From Microthyrium microscopicum (taxonomy: Eukaryota; Ascomycota; Dothideomycetes; Microthyriales; Microthyriaceae), in assembly GCA_010405405.1 (NCBI GenBank), contig MU004232.1, positions 2,003,481 through 2,067,480 of the forward strand: 64,000 nucleotides of DNA, written 5' to 3'. The translations under genes were made by a program, and so were the position numbers. Shown in pieces: positions 1 to 14,154 of this stretch (position 1 is the first letter of the stretch; each line of letters begins with the position of its first letter). A model generated the notes under the pieces. It was not told the origin of the DNA and ran no database searches. It saw nothing but the letters and a program-made list of their open reading frames with translations.

Positions 1-2930
1 GAGCACTAGTTCTTTTTATTTATAAAGTAGATAGATTAATTTAGTTTTATTATAACTACTATATATTAAATAAGTTAATTATAAAGGACTATTACTCCTT
101 GCTACTTATTTATAAGATACTAAACGCTTTAGGAAAAGTATAATAATTTACTAAGCTAGACGTATCTTAAGTATTCTATAAGATTTAAATATATAAAGAT
201 AATAAGTAGAAGATAGCCTTTTAAATATAATATAGCTTATTTAAATAGATAGTAATACTATTTAGGTTATTAAATACTCTAAGTACCTTTTAGAAGTTTA
301 TTAACTCTACTCTTTAGAATATCTTAAATAACTATATTTCTATATACTTAGATAACGTCTTAATCTTTAGCTTAGGTACTAAGAAGTAATATAAGGCTTA
401 TATTTATAAAGTCCTTAAGTAGCTATAAAAAGTAGGACTTTACCTTAATATCTAGAAGTATAAATTTATAACTACTTAGATAATATACCTAGACTATATT
501 ATTAAGACTAGATAAAGAATCTTAATAGACCTAGCTAAAGTTAAAGTAATCTAAGAATAGGAGGCTCTTAAGAATGTTTATAAAGTTTAAGCTTTCCTTA
601 GCTTTACTAACTTCTATTATAGGTTTATATTAAACTTTTAAATAATTATAAAACCTCTTATTTAACTTACTTAAAAGGATATTCCCTTCTTATTTAAAGA
701 CCTAGAGAGAGCTATATTTAAGGAGCTAAAATAGCTCTTTACTACTAACTAAATACTAGCCCTATTTAACTATAATAAAGAGACTCTTATCTATACTAAC
801 TTCTTTAGTTACTCTTTAGAAGCTATACTAGTATAAAAAAATAAGATAAGTAAGTTTTAACTAGTAGCCTATTTCTCTAAAAAGTATAACTTTACTTAAA
901 GTAACTACCTAATCTATAATAAAGAGATACTTATAATTATACTTACTCTAGAAGAATAGGACTTAAAGCTATAAGTAGTAGAGAAGTTTAAAGTAATATT
1001 TAATTATAAGAATCTAGAGTATTTTATAAAACTATAAAAGCTTATAGAAAGGTATATCTAATAATTTATTAAACTTATAAAGTATAATATAATAATTAAG
1101 TACTAACTAGGCTTATAAAATAGCATAGTAAATAGTCTTTCTTATTATAAATAAAATATATCCTAAGACGTAGCTAATAAGAAAATCTAGGCTAAAACTT
1201 TCTAATTACTTTATACCTAAGGGAATTAATTACTTAAACTACTATAAGCCTTATTTATCTATATTACTACTCTTCTTATAGTAGTTAAAGATAAACTAGT
1301 AGAGACTCTACTAGCTAATAAAGCTCTAATTCCTAGTTTACTACTACTAATATTAAATATCTCTAAACTATTAGTAACCTAGTAGAATAAGGTAATATAA
1401 GCTAATAATACCTATTAAGTAGCCTATTAGATAATTAAAGCTAGTAGATAAAAGTTTCTTCTATTAATTATAGGTATTAAAATCTTTATTCTTAACTACT
1501 TAATTAATAGTAAGGATTACCTTTACTAGAGAGAATAACTATAGATCCTAAATCTAGAACCTCTATAAATAGTAATACTATAAGTAGCTTATACGTTCTT
1601 AACCTAAAGCTATCCTAGCTATAAAGGTACTTACTAAGCTCTATAGCTATACTTCTTCTAGCTTAGAATTATAACTAATATAAGGCATTTTATAAAAAAT
1701 TATAGTATATATAGCTAATTAAAGGTTAGTTATAAGCAAAAAAGAGGCTTCTTAAAGCCTTTACCTATTTTAAGCTAATAATAATAAAAACTATTTATAG
1801 ATTTTATAATAAACCTCCCTTTATTAAATAGATATATAATCTTAATAGTTATTACTAATTAGCTAAGTAAAGAAGTAATCCTAATCCCTCTTACTTAGAG
1901 AGAAGCTAAAAACGTTATAGCTATTTTCTTATAATGCGTCTATTTCTTCTATAGTATTCCTAACGTAATTATTTATAATTATAATCTAGTATTTATAGAA
2001 GACTTTTAGATAAAGTTCTATATACTACTATAGATAGAGTTATAGTTATTAACTATATTTTACTTCTAAATAAATAGCTCTATAGAATAACGAAACTTAA
2101 ATATTAAAGCTAAAGTATAAATATATATAAATTATATATAATTAAACTAGTTTTTATTAATACTAATACTATAACTTATACTTAACTTATAGCGCTTATT
2201 TATAATAAAACTCTTATCCTTCTTTCTATTCTATAGCTTTAAAAACTCTACCTTCCTAGACTTTTTTAAGTAAGCTTCCTTATTTAAATAGAAGAATACT
2301 CTAAAAAAGAAAAAGAAGAAAGCTACTTATATAATTTTAAAAGCTATAGAATAAGCTTAAGATACTATAACCCTTATCTAAGAAAGGATATAGAAATAAG
2401 CTAACTAAATAAGAATCTAAATACTTAAGTATAAAGTTAGTAATTAGGTCTAGTTAAACCTAAAAAATACTAAGACTAAATAAGTAAAAAAGAAGTTTAA
2501 TTACTATTACTCTAAGTTCTAAGTTATAAAGGTAGTAAGCTTATATATAATTATACTAAATACGCTATAAAGAACTAAGAAATTTTATATTAACCTACTT
2601 AAACTAGTAATAAATAACCTATTCTTAAGTTAAGACGCTAATAATTCTTATTTACTATTAATCTTAATTAAGGACTTAGATAGAGAAGAATAAGAGAAGT
2701 AGCTAGTAAAGGAGATTATAGCTAAAAAATATAAGAAAATAATAAAGAGTAAACTTTATATAGTTTATATTATTAAATAGGTAGGTTATCTAGATATAAT
2801 AAAAGAACTAATTAACTTTATTAAATAGTTAGAAGCCTATATAAAGTAAATAAAGAAAATAAAGTATATATAAGATAATTATAGAAGATTAGTACTAAAC
2901 TAGTCTATTTTTTAAGTATAACTAAAATTA
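1..2930 (+). mobile_element. Fossil Ty3/Gypsy chromovirus, pol region
   Basis: A degraded LTR-retrotransposon pol region on the + strand, cut by the left window edge. The order of recognisable traces is that of Ty3/Gypsy elements: reverse transcriptase with its catalytic box near 330-370, RNase H over roughly 600-1,150, integrase over roughly 1,200-2,500, and a chromodomain-like stretch near 2,740-2,870. The trailing chromodomain points to the chromovirus clade. It is broken throughout by RIP, with very many breaks, and is certainly non-functional. The saturation of RIP suggests an old insertion. I could not place its LTRs with confidence. Confidence 0.75.
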
Positions 2931-4055
2931 AAAACTAGTCTTTCTATTATAGTAATTAATTCTATAGAGATATAATTAGAAGTACTATCTATAACCTATA
3001 TATAAAAATACTTTTTTTTTATTTATACTAAGACCTTCTTTCTTACTAAATAAAATTAGAAAATTATAAAAATATAAAAAAACTAAAGAAATAAGATATA
3101 CCTAATAAATCCCTACTACTAAGGAAAATAAACTTAAGTAGTACCCTAAGGCATAAAAAGACTAAAGTAGATAGTTAATAGTAGAGGATTCTTATCCTCC
3201 TTAATAACCTCCTTTTTATTATTATAAGGATACTTCTTACTTAAGCTAATATTATTATTATAGACGTAGTTTAAATATATATTATTATAAAATCCTAAAA
3301 GCTAAACGTAACCTATATATTATAGCTAATTCTTTAAATTAAAATAGCTAATATAATAAGTATAATACTACTCCTTATAAGTCTTATTTTGCTTATTTTT
3401 AGTAAAAAATTATAGAATACCTATATAATAAATACCTAAGGCTTTAAGATAACTAGCCTAGCTACTAGTTAACTAAATTATACTAAGAGAGCTCTAATAA
3501 ATTATAATACTATAAACGTTAGGCTATAAATTATTAGTAAACCCCTTAGAGAAGGCGTTTAATAAGTTAAGACGCTTATTAAAGAAGTTAGAAGGATAGT
3601 TAGCTATAGTATAAAGGGCCTTACTCTATAAATATATTAATATAAATTAAGAAAGGCTAAAGAAGTACGTATAGTCTAGTTAATATAAAGTACTTTAAAT
3701 AAAGTATAGTTTTATAAATTGTAGTAGTTAATAACTATATATACTTTCTTATATTAAAGAGTAGTTAGTAGATAAGAATAAGGGTTATAAATAATATTAT
3801 TCTAGTAATGAAGTAGGACTTAGTTAAGAAGATAAAGGCCTTTATTTACGTTATTCTAGTAGGCCTTATATATAGCTACCTTATACGTAGTAGGTAGATA
3901 AGGTTAAAAAGTATTATAGTTAGTAATATATATATAAAGAGGAGTAATAGCAATAAGGATATGACTATTAAAGCTAATAATATTATTAAAAGCGTTAATA
4001 ATTAGGGTAGCTATCTCTATATAGTTAATAAGGCTATAGCTACTATAACGAACAA

Positions 4056-4129
4056 CTTACCTAATTAATTAATTAATTAATTAATTAATTAATTAATTAA
4101 TTAATTAATTAATTAATTAATTAGGTAAG
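4056..4129. repeat. Palindromic TTAA microsatellite
   Basis: A run of the tetranucleotide TTAA, about 60 bases long, is bounded by CTTACC on the left (4,056-4,061) and GGTAAG on the right (4,124-4,129). Since the repeat unit is self-complementary, the whole 74-base stretch is a perfect or near-perfect palindrome that could extrude as a cruciform. Confidence 0.9.
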
Positions 4130-4629
4130 GAAGAAGAAACTTAATAAGGACTAATTAGAAGAGAAGAAGCTTATTTAAAGTATAATAAAGGAAGAATAGT
4201 TAACTCTATAAAACGATATTGCTTTATACCCTTTAAACGTATAGATAGAAGCATAGTAACTTAACTATAGTTACGTTCTTCTAATCTTATCTCTTAATAT
4301 TATAATAAAGCTCTAACTAAGCATAAATAAAATAACCTGCTAATTAAGCAACCTTTATAGAATTATAACTAAAAATAACTAATATTATACGCTAAGAAAG
4401 GAGCCTTATACTTAGAATTTAGTCTAAAATAGATAAAATACTAGTATAGAACTAATAGTTAATAACCTAAGCTTTATATTTTATACCTAAAAGTAAATAT
4501 ATAGATCTATACGTTATAAATAGAAGCTCTATTATAAACTATAAGAATAGTAAGCGTTAAATATAGCTAGATAAGATTAGGATCTTATAATTAACTTAGT
4601 ATTTTAGCTAGAATTTTTTAGACAAAGAA

Positions 4630-4800
4630 GGTAATATTAGGGGTTAAATCCCTTAAAGCTATGCCTATTTAGGCTACCCCTATTGTATATAAACACCTTA
4701 ATTAAAGAGTTTCTTAACTCTTCTTTCTCTCTAAGTTACCTTCCTATTTAGCAGGCTTATAATATAACTTATCTCTTCGTTATCTAACCTATAACAATTA
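4630..4800 (+). mobile_element. Possible LTR fragment
   Basis: A short stretch with slightly more normal composition than its surroundings. It has a TATA-like box (TATATAAA within 4,686-4,697) followed by a pyrimidine-rich leader and ends near CTATAACA. This resembles the promoter and R/U5 part of a solo or terminal LTR. No matching second copy is visible in the window, so its family and limits are uncertain. It is degraded. Confidence 0.25.
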
Positions 4801-7800
4801 TTCTTTATAGATACTATTATTATATTAGTAAATTATAAATAATATAATAATAAAAATATACTACTTTTGAAGTATTATATAAACTTATTAGATAAAGATA
4901 AGCTAGTTAAGCTATTATCTACTATAATGTTATTATTATCTATAATTAGTTCTATATTATTAGATTAAGTATTTAAATTACTATACTTCTTAAGCTAAAC
5001 TTTATAAAGGTCTTTAATTATTACGTTATATTAAAATAAACTATTTAAACTAGGGTAGTTCTTCTATTAAGAGTTAGTAAAAGTAGACTTAGCTATATAA
5101 AGAAATAATAACTAACTAAAAGTATAAATACGCTATAATTAGATATTAGTTTATATTAGATTAAAGTATACTTATAGTTTTTCTTAAGCCTCTTTTAGAC
5201 TAGACTAAAGTTTACTCTACTAATATAATTAAGCACTTATTAGTATATATTTACCTAGAATAGCCTTTTCGTTATTAATATATTAAAAGAGCTTTTAGAA
5301 GTATAAGAAGATCTTATAAATAGATAAAGCCTTAGATTTACTAAGAATCTAGGTTATAGTATTAAATAAAGTAGTAAGCTAAACTAGATACTTAATATTA
5401 GCCTATTTTATATTAGATAGTATAAGAATTCTTACTTATTACTAATCCTTTTTTTTTTTAGCTTTATAAGCTTTAATAATAAAGAAGTATATAAAGAGTA
5501 TCTTAATAATTTAAAGGCAAAGTTCTATTATTATTATTAAGTCTTAGTATATTTTAATATCTTAGATTAGCTAAAGGTTACTATAAGGATTAAGGTTATT
5601 CTAATATTTATTAATAAGATATAGATTAAATATTTAAGATTTATTAAAATAAAAACTAGCTAAGTAAGTAAGGAACCTAAGAAAATATAGTTTAGAGAAG
5701 CTAATATACTTAGTAATATTATAAGCCTAGACTATATTAGCTATTCTAATTAATACTTTTTTAACTTATTAAAAATAAGAACTAACTTACCTTATATAAA
5801 GTAAAAGCAACTAAGCTATATTTTATAATAAGTTTTCTCTTTTTTAAAATATCTTCTTTAATAAATATCTATTTAATTTCTTTATTTATAAACTTATAGC
5901 TAAGATAGAAAAGTAAAGTACCTTATACTAATTAAATAATATAGAATATATAAGGAACTTAAATAATACTTATAATATACTTAAAGTATTAATATATATT
6001 TAATATAGGTACTATTATCTTATTATTACTAGTATTATTAACTATAATAAAGTAAACCTTCTTAATAATACTATATTAATTAAATATATTACTTATAAGT
6101 TTAGTATAAGCCTTACTTATAAACTTTCTAATAGTAAAAGAAAAGCTAAAAAGTCTCTTCTTCTATTTTTACTATAGAGTAATTTATTATTTAATAATAG
6201 CTAAGTACCCTTTATAAGTAAAATTTAAAGACTATCTATCTAGCTAAACGCTAATATATATATTATTACCTAGCTAAATAAACTCTTTTCTTAACTTTAT
6301 AAGATTAATTATAACTTATCTTATAACTTCTAAAGTAATAGTTTTTTATAAAGTAAATTAAGGTTAAATACTTAGTAGTATATAGTAGTTAATAACTTAC
6401 TATATAAATTATAATTTAAATATACTAAGAGGAAGACCTTTAGCTATAATTAAACGCGTCTATAAAGTAAGAAAATCTTATAATATAATCTTATACTTAT
6501 TAAAGTTATAAATAGCCTTAAGCTTTACATTATATATTTATAAATATTATAATTAGTAATAATATAGCATAGTAAAAATTAAATATACTAAAATTATAGT
6601 TAATCTTATTTAATTAAGTATAATTTAATCTTTATTACCTTTAACTATAATAATATTATTATAATCCTAAGAAGTAATATACTTATTAAGTAATTCTTAC
6701 CTAATAAAGAAGGTATTAATATTATCTTTATAAAAGTAATAGTATTTAAGGAATTTATAATAATAAATATAGTAATAATAAGGCTAGCTAGTAAACTTAA
6801 AGGCGCCTACTTATATACTATCCTAAATAGGGCTTTTTTTTCTACTATACTAATAAGGATCTATTTATATAAGAATTAGTCTTTCTTAGTTAATAGTAAA
6901 CTAGGATATAATTTACTATTAAGTTTAGAAATAGTTATTAGTATCTTTACTTTATAAATATATCTTCTTTTCTTAATTACTAAATTCTTTTAATACTCTA
7001 AGTATTATACTAAAAATAGAAAAAGTAAGTACTAATAGGCTAAAAGATAATATACTAATAAAAGAGTTTAAGATAGTACTATTAATAGTAGTACTTTTAT
7101 CTTAGATAGTAGATTATAATAATAAAAAAGAAGTTATTAAGCTAGCTCTAAATATAAAGAAATTAAAAGTAAAAGTAAAGAAAGATATAATTTAGAATAA
7201 TATTAACTTTATTAAAAAAACTTAGGGTTCTAAAGAAATAAAATTAGTAAATTAAAAAAGTATTAATTAGAAATCTAATACTATTTATATTATTTTATAA
7301 TACTATTTATAAAAACTTCTATTTATCTTTCCTCCTCTTTTAATATTAATTAATTATACTCTATATTCTAATTATTTACTTCTTAATTATACTAATTTAA
7401 TTAATTTAGTAATTTAGAAGGTAACTAATATAATATATTTCTTTTCTTAACCTCTTATATTATTATACTATTAAACTTTTTCTTAATTTATTATATTTTT
7501 TAGTCCTCCTTAGAACTACTTAGCCTAGTCTCCTTTCTCTAAAAGTAATTCTATAAACTAAAGATCTATAAAGTTATTTCTTTATATAATCTATACTTAA
7601 TCTAATTATTACTAGTAATTAACTATCTTATCTTTCTTAACTAATATATTTATTAAAAAGTAATACTAATTTTACCTAAGTAGTTATAATACGCTATATA
7701 AAATATACTAAATTTAAAAATTATTTCTATAATTAATTTTATTATACTACTTAATATAATATTTAAACTTTAAAGTAAGAATATTCTAATAGCCTATTAA

Positions 7801-9089
7801 TCTTTATACTTAATTTAAAAAAATAATATACTAATTAACTTTTATTATATTTTTTCTATTATAGTAATAAAAAATACTATCTAAATTAACCTACTTATAT
7901 CTTTATATTTAAATAATAATTAAATAGTAGAGAATATTTTAGTCTAAAAATAATTATAAAACTAAAAATAAGTAACTAGGGTACTCCTTACCTTAATTAT
8001 CTTTAGTTATAAAGATTATACTATTAAAAAAAATTATAACTATTATTAGTAGCTATTTAAGAAGTATTATTACTAAAGTACTTACTAAAAAATAATAATT
8101 AGCTACTTATAAATTATATAGTACTTTTATATAAAAAGTTTTAGAACTATAGTCTTAAAGAGTAAATAAGTATAGATATTAATAATAAGAAGCATAAGTA
8201 ATATTATTATTATTATAGTAATTTAAGTTTATACTATTTATACTAACTAGAAATATTTATAATAAATTCTTTAAAGTTTATTATATAAAAGTATATAATT
8301 ATAGTAATAAGAATTTACTTAATATAGTAAGATAACTTCTACTATAATTTATTCTTAAGATTTACTATTTAAAAAAGTAGTAAGATAAATATAAATACTA
8401 CTAAAAATTTAGTAAAGAAAAGAAGATAAAAAAATAATAATAAGTAAAATCTAAAATAAAGAATAGAGTTAGTATTATAACTTAAATAAACTTATAAAGG
8501 TTAAAAGGTTATATAGACTTAAAGAGTTTAGAGTTATAGTTTTAGAGTATAACTATATTTAGTAATAATATATAGATAATCTATTATAAAGAGTTAAAAA
8601 TAATAAAACTTATTAAGACTAACGTTTTATAATTAAAGTATATTAAACTTTATATTAGTATTAAGCTACTATTAAAGCTAAGTTTTAAAAAGTTATAAAA
8701 ATATTAATTAGAATTTAGGAAGTCTATTATAGCTTCTACCTTTTAAAACGTTTATTTATTATAGTATTCTTTTCTTATTAATTTAAACTAAGTTCTACTA
8801 AGTTAAAGACTAATATTCTAAATATTCTTATTTATTATAAGCTATAAATTATTCTATAGCTTACTTTATTAAGTTATTTATTTCTTTTAATTAGTTACTA
8901 TATAATTTATATTTTATTAATCTTTATTATATTACTCTAGCTTATCTTATTATTTTAATATAACTATATTCTTCTTAACTTTATTTACTTACTCCTTAGA
9001 ATTTCTCTTCTAACCTTAAATTCTTTATAATCTCTATATCTATCTTTATTATCTTCTTTTTATCTACTTATAACCTTATCTTTCTTTTT

Positions 9090-9430
9090 TAACTTATTTA
9101 TAATCTTATACTCCTCTTTATATATTATACTCTTTTTTATTACCTTCTTTTAACCTACTTATAACTTTATACTTCTCTTTATATATTATACTCTTCTTTA
9201 TTATCCTTTTCTAACTTACTTATAACTTTATACTCCTTTTTATTTACTATACTCTTCTTTATTTTTCTTTTTTAACCTACTTATAACTTTATACTCTTCT
9301 TTATATACTATACTTTTTTTTATTTTTTTCTTTTAACTTACTTATAACCTTATATTCCTTTTTATCTACTATACTTTATTTTATTATCTTCTTTATACTT
9401 ACTTATAACTTTACTTTTTTATTCTTTTCT
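9090..9430. repeat. 61-bp minisatellite
   Basis: The core CTTATAAC (or a close variant) recurs at 9,097, 9,158, 9,219, 9,280, 9,341 and 9,402, each exactly 61 bases apart. The sequence between is also repeated (a TATACTC-type block, a TATACTCTT-type block, then TTTTAAC). There are five full units and a partial sixth, with modest divergence. It lies inside the RIP isochore and is strongly strand-asymmetric (pyrimidine-rich on +). Confidence 0.85.
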
Positions 9431-10618
9431 TATCTATTTCTTTTCTACTAATAAAAGTAAGCTATAAAACTTTTACTATCTATTTTATAACTTTTTATTC
9501 TTATTCTTTATATATTTCTAGTATTATTAAATAAATATTATTATTTAAGTTATTTTTTTTACTAATATTCTTTATAAATAATAATATTAGTAGTAAAGAA
9601 AAAAATATATAATTAATAAACTACTAATATTCTATATTCTAAAGAAATATTTATTTATATTATATTAAAAGTTTTTTAAGCTACTAAGTTAACTTTACTA
9701 ATACTAGCTTATTATTAATACTATATTTAAGTTATAATAAAGGTTTTATTATATTTATAAAATAATTCTTCTTAAGCTTAATTATTACTTATTACTAATA
9801 CTATTTATATATACTCTTTTTCTTAAATAACTAAGAGCTTAGATTTAGACTAAGCTATTTATACTAATACGTTCTTAGAGTAATTTCTTAGTAAATAAAT
9901 ATTTAAGATATAAAAGAAGAGTCTATAAGGTAAGAAGATAGCTTAAAAAGTTATAGAAGAAATTATTATATTTTTATCTTATTAGTCTAACTATATAAAA
10001 GAAACTTATAATAATAAGTTAGAGACTTATAACTAATAAGAATAGTATAAATTTATAATATAGCTTATAAATTAAAGGTCTTAGCTTTTAAAATAGAACT
10101 AGTATCTTTAATTAAAGCTAATAATAAATAATTAGAAAATATAACTATTTATATTAAAGCTTAACTACTTATTATATTAAGATTATAAAGTTAAAAATAG
10201 TAAGTTAGATTTATATAAGTTAGAATAAATAGTTCTATTTTAATATTCTAATACTTTAAATAGTACTATATTTATAATCTTATTTTCTAATTAATATTTA
10301 ATTATACTTTATTAAGAAAATATTATTTTCTAAAATTCTAATTAAAGCTAATACTAATTAATAAGTATTCTTATTCTATCTAAATTAAGTATTAGTTATA
10401 ATAAACTAACTTATATCTACTAAAGGAACTAAAAAGAATCTTATACTTAAAACTAAATATAAGTAAATCTTTATTACTAACTTCTTAAACTTTACTAATA
10501 TCTTTTATACTAACTTTTAAGCCTCTTTCTAAAGCTCTAAGGTAAATAAACTATTAGTCTCTTAAACTTTTTAATCCTCTATCTTCTAAATTACCTTATT
10601 AAATAGTATCTTTTCTTA

Positions 10619-11420
10619 TATTAGCAAAAGTTAAGCTCTGCTGGCAGTCCTAGCAGGTGCCTGCTAGGACCTACCAGGACGTTAGTCCGTTAGTCTATGT
10701 CCAACATGTCAGGTTAACTTGTCACCTAAGGACTAGCAGGTTGGGAGCTATTTTTTGGTAGGAGAATAGGGATCTTGGCTTGGCAAGGAACATCAAAACT
10801 AACAACAAGATTCTCTAAGTCTAACCTTCCTTTTAAATAGATTACTATCTATTTAGCCTAATACGGATATTGTCCTTTCGCCTATAGGTAAAAATAACGG
10901 GTTTAATAGGTATTTTAAAAGAACTAGCTAAATCCGTTAAGGTTTTATAGAGTTAGCAAGGGTAGAAGATATAAAACGCCACTTGAACTTTAGGTTGTTA
11001 AGCCACACTTTTTATATCTAGGCTGTACTTAGTAATAAGGCTTTAATAATCTATAACCTATATATAATAATACTCGTCTCGACGAGCTCTATCTAATAGT
11101 GTTACTTATATTATTATAGCTAGCCTAATTAGGAAGTTATTTTGAAAGTCATTTTTAGTAAAATGATAATCGCTGTATCTCAACGACTATTAGGGCTAGG
11201 GTAATATAAATTATATAATAATATAGCCCTAATCTAGGGCTACAAAATGATATATAAATTACACGCTAGGCCCTACTAGGAAGTAAAATAATAATAGAAA
11301 CGTTTTTAATCTAATAATAGTAGACTTATAGAACCTGCCAGGACCTGCTAGGACTTATAGAATTCCTTAGGAGTACTAGGATATCTCCTCTTCCCAAGCT
11401 AAGCTTAACTTTTGCCGATG
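10619..11420. mobile_element. Non-autonomous TIR DNA element (MITE-like)
   Basis: An 802-base island of far less mutated DNA inside the RIP block. The right end, read inward on the minus strand, starts CATCGGCAAAAGTTAAGCT. The left end reads TATTAGCAAAAGTTAAGCT, the same with only C-to-T and G-to-A differences. Both ends are flanked by TA (10,617-10,618 and 11,421-11,422), as expected for a Tc1/mariner-type target duplication. Subterminal CCTGCTAGGAC-type motifs sit near both ends. Internally there are palindromes: CTAGCAGG/CCTGCTAG at 10,650-10,667, CTCGTC/GACGAG at 11,073-11,086, and TAGGGCTA/TAGCCCTA arms at 11,191-11,242. No transposase frame is visible, so it would need a helper. CpA and TpG are common inside it. 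Confidence 0.75.
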
Positions 11421-13060
11421 TAAAAGTTAGGGTACTAAGTTATTAAATTTATAATTACTCTTTACTTTATTTTAATAAAAATAAGACTAGTACTAGAAAA
11501 ATAACTACTATATTTATAATAAGTCTAAAAATTTATTAATATTAATTTTAGTATTAACTTTATTATATTTTATAATTACTTTATAAAATAATTTTAAAAG
11601 TTTCTTCTAAGTATAAGTTAATAACTAATATTTATAGTTAAAGTCTACTAACTCTTAATTTTCTTTCTAATTCTTTATAGCATATAATTTAGTAAAGTTT
11701 AGAAAGTATTTCTTATATAATATTAGTTAAATTTATATATACTAAGTATAAAAAACTTATATTAAGAGTTTTTATAGAAATAAGAATCTAAAAATAGTAA
11801 TAGTTCTTAATAAGGCTAGTTTCCTTATTAACTAAATCTCTAATAATATAACTAATAAGAAAAACGTTATAAATAGTTTCTTACTATTTATAAGTAAGGT
11901 TAACCTAAGAGAAGAATAAAATTTATAAATTATACTCTTAGTAACTATACTTATAAAAGAGTTAATAAAATTTTAAATTAAAAGTAATTTAAGAAGCCTT
12001 CTTAGAAATAATATAGCTAGTAGCAATATTATAATTATAAATAATACCTTTATTAGCGTTAATATATATATTATATTACTTAGACTTTTTACGCTTTATT
12101 TTTATTAATTCTTAATAGTAAGTTAATAAAATAATAATAATAAGATATAGTCTAGTTTAATAAGTAGTATACTTAGGTTTCTAGCTAAGTAATTTTATAG
12201 ATTTATTAATATTAATATTAAGAAAAATTAATAAAGAAAATCTAATAGTAAAAAAGTATATACTACTCTTATTTAAAGAGTCTTATATAAGTAAAAAGAA
12301 TAATAATATATTAGTTTTTAGAAGCTTCTTAATATTCTATAGTTTTATACTCTTTATTATTTTTATAATTAATATAAGTATTATTATTCTTCTTAAGATA
12401 ATTATATTCTATAATATAGTTATTAAGATTAGTATAATAAGTATAATTCTTAATTACGTAAGGATTTTAAGATAATTAATTTATAAGCTTCTTAGTACTT
12501 ATACTAAAAGAATAAAGTTTTAAGAAGTTAAATAAGTATTAATTAAGCTAAAAAACTAAAACTAAGACTAATAGAAAAAGTATAGGAATTATTATTACTA
12601 ATTAAAAGAAAGTATATAAAAGAAGTTAAAATATATAAATAATATAAAGTAGTATATATATATAGTCTTCTAAGTAATATTCCTTAGAATATATTAATTT
12701 TAATACTAGATTATAATACTCTTATTATTTTAAGTTAGCCTTACTATTACTTACTCTTCTTTACTACTTTATTCTTTTTAATTAATTAAACTTTTAAAGT
12801 TTTAAATTATACTAATTTAATACTCTAAATATTTTCTCTTTATAGAAGAATATTAAGAGATAGTTTTTAATAAATAATAAGCTTACCTTTTACGTCTTTA
12901 AAAAATTTATTTATTTTTTCTTCTTTAATTTCTTCTACTTTTTTAAAATCTCTAAGTTCCTTTTACTTTTATTATCTAAACCTTTACTACCTTAAAGAGC
13001 TTTATTACTACTATAGTATATCTAAATAATTTTAATTTTCTTCTCTCTATACTTCTTTAA

Positions 13061-13300
13061 ACCTTAATAAACTTTATAATACTCTAAACCTTCTTATATA
13101 ACCTTTATAAACTATTCTAGCTTAGTAATAACTTTTATAGTTTTTAAATCTCTTTATAAATTCTTTATAAACTACTTTAACTTAGTAGTAACTTTTATAG
13201 CCTTTAAACCTTCTTATATTACCTTTATAAATTACTTTAACTTAGCTATAACCTTTATAAATTTCTACGTATTAATAATAATCTTAATAAACTACTTTAT
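13061..13300. repeat. 60-bp tandem repeat
   Basis: Four successive 60-base units, beginning at 13,061, 13,121, 13,181 and 13,241, share the pattern CTTAGTARTAACTTTTATAG, then CTTTAAACCTTCTTATAT, then a TTTATAAACTACTTTAA-type end. The last unit diverges in its middle. The period is a multiple of three, so it could be a relic of a 20-residue protein repeat, but RIP makes this undecidable by eye. Confidence 0.75.
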
Positions 13301-14154
13301 ACTAATAATTAACTCCTTAGCGCTAATAAAACCTAGTTATAGCTTATAAAAACTATTATAGAAAAGCTTTAACTTATAGAAATTATTATAATTAGTAAAA
13401 TACTTATTATTATATACCTTAACGTACTAAACTTAGTAATAAGTTTTATATACTTTATTTTTTCTATAGATATTAATTATAATACTAGTAAAAACTTTAC
13501 GTAAAATTTACTAAATTTAGAAAGCTTATAATCTTTTAATTCTTAAAATACTATTTATAAGATTAGTTTATAAAATTTATATTATATTTTAAAGAACTTT
13601 TAATAATAGTAATAGTTTAATAAATCTAGATATACGTTAGTAAAGTAATATAATTTAATATTTATAAGAATTAGTAAAGGCTTATTTCGTTACGTATTTT
13701 AAAAATAAGTTATACTTTTATTTTTTAGATTATAAGTTATTAATTTTTATAGATATTAATCTTTATATAATTTATATAAAGAGAGTAATAATCTAATAAA
13801 AGAATATAAACTTAATAAAAGCTCTATATACTAGCTAAGTTATAAACTATTAGATAAGTATTTAAAATTAATTAGTAACTTTATTATAAGAAAGTAATTA
13901 GAACTAGTAAACTTTAGAAAATAGAAAGAAAATTATAGTTATATAATTATTTATAAATAATAAAACTAATAAACTAATTCTAAATCCTAATTAATACTTT
14001 TATAACTTACTAAAAAATTAGTAGTAAGATATAATTATTAAATACTATACTAAACTTTTTAGGTTAACCTAAATTATATAGCATTAGTTCTTTATTTAGG
14101 TTATCTATTAATAAATATAACCTATAGGCTAAACTTATAAAAACTTAATCTATT

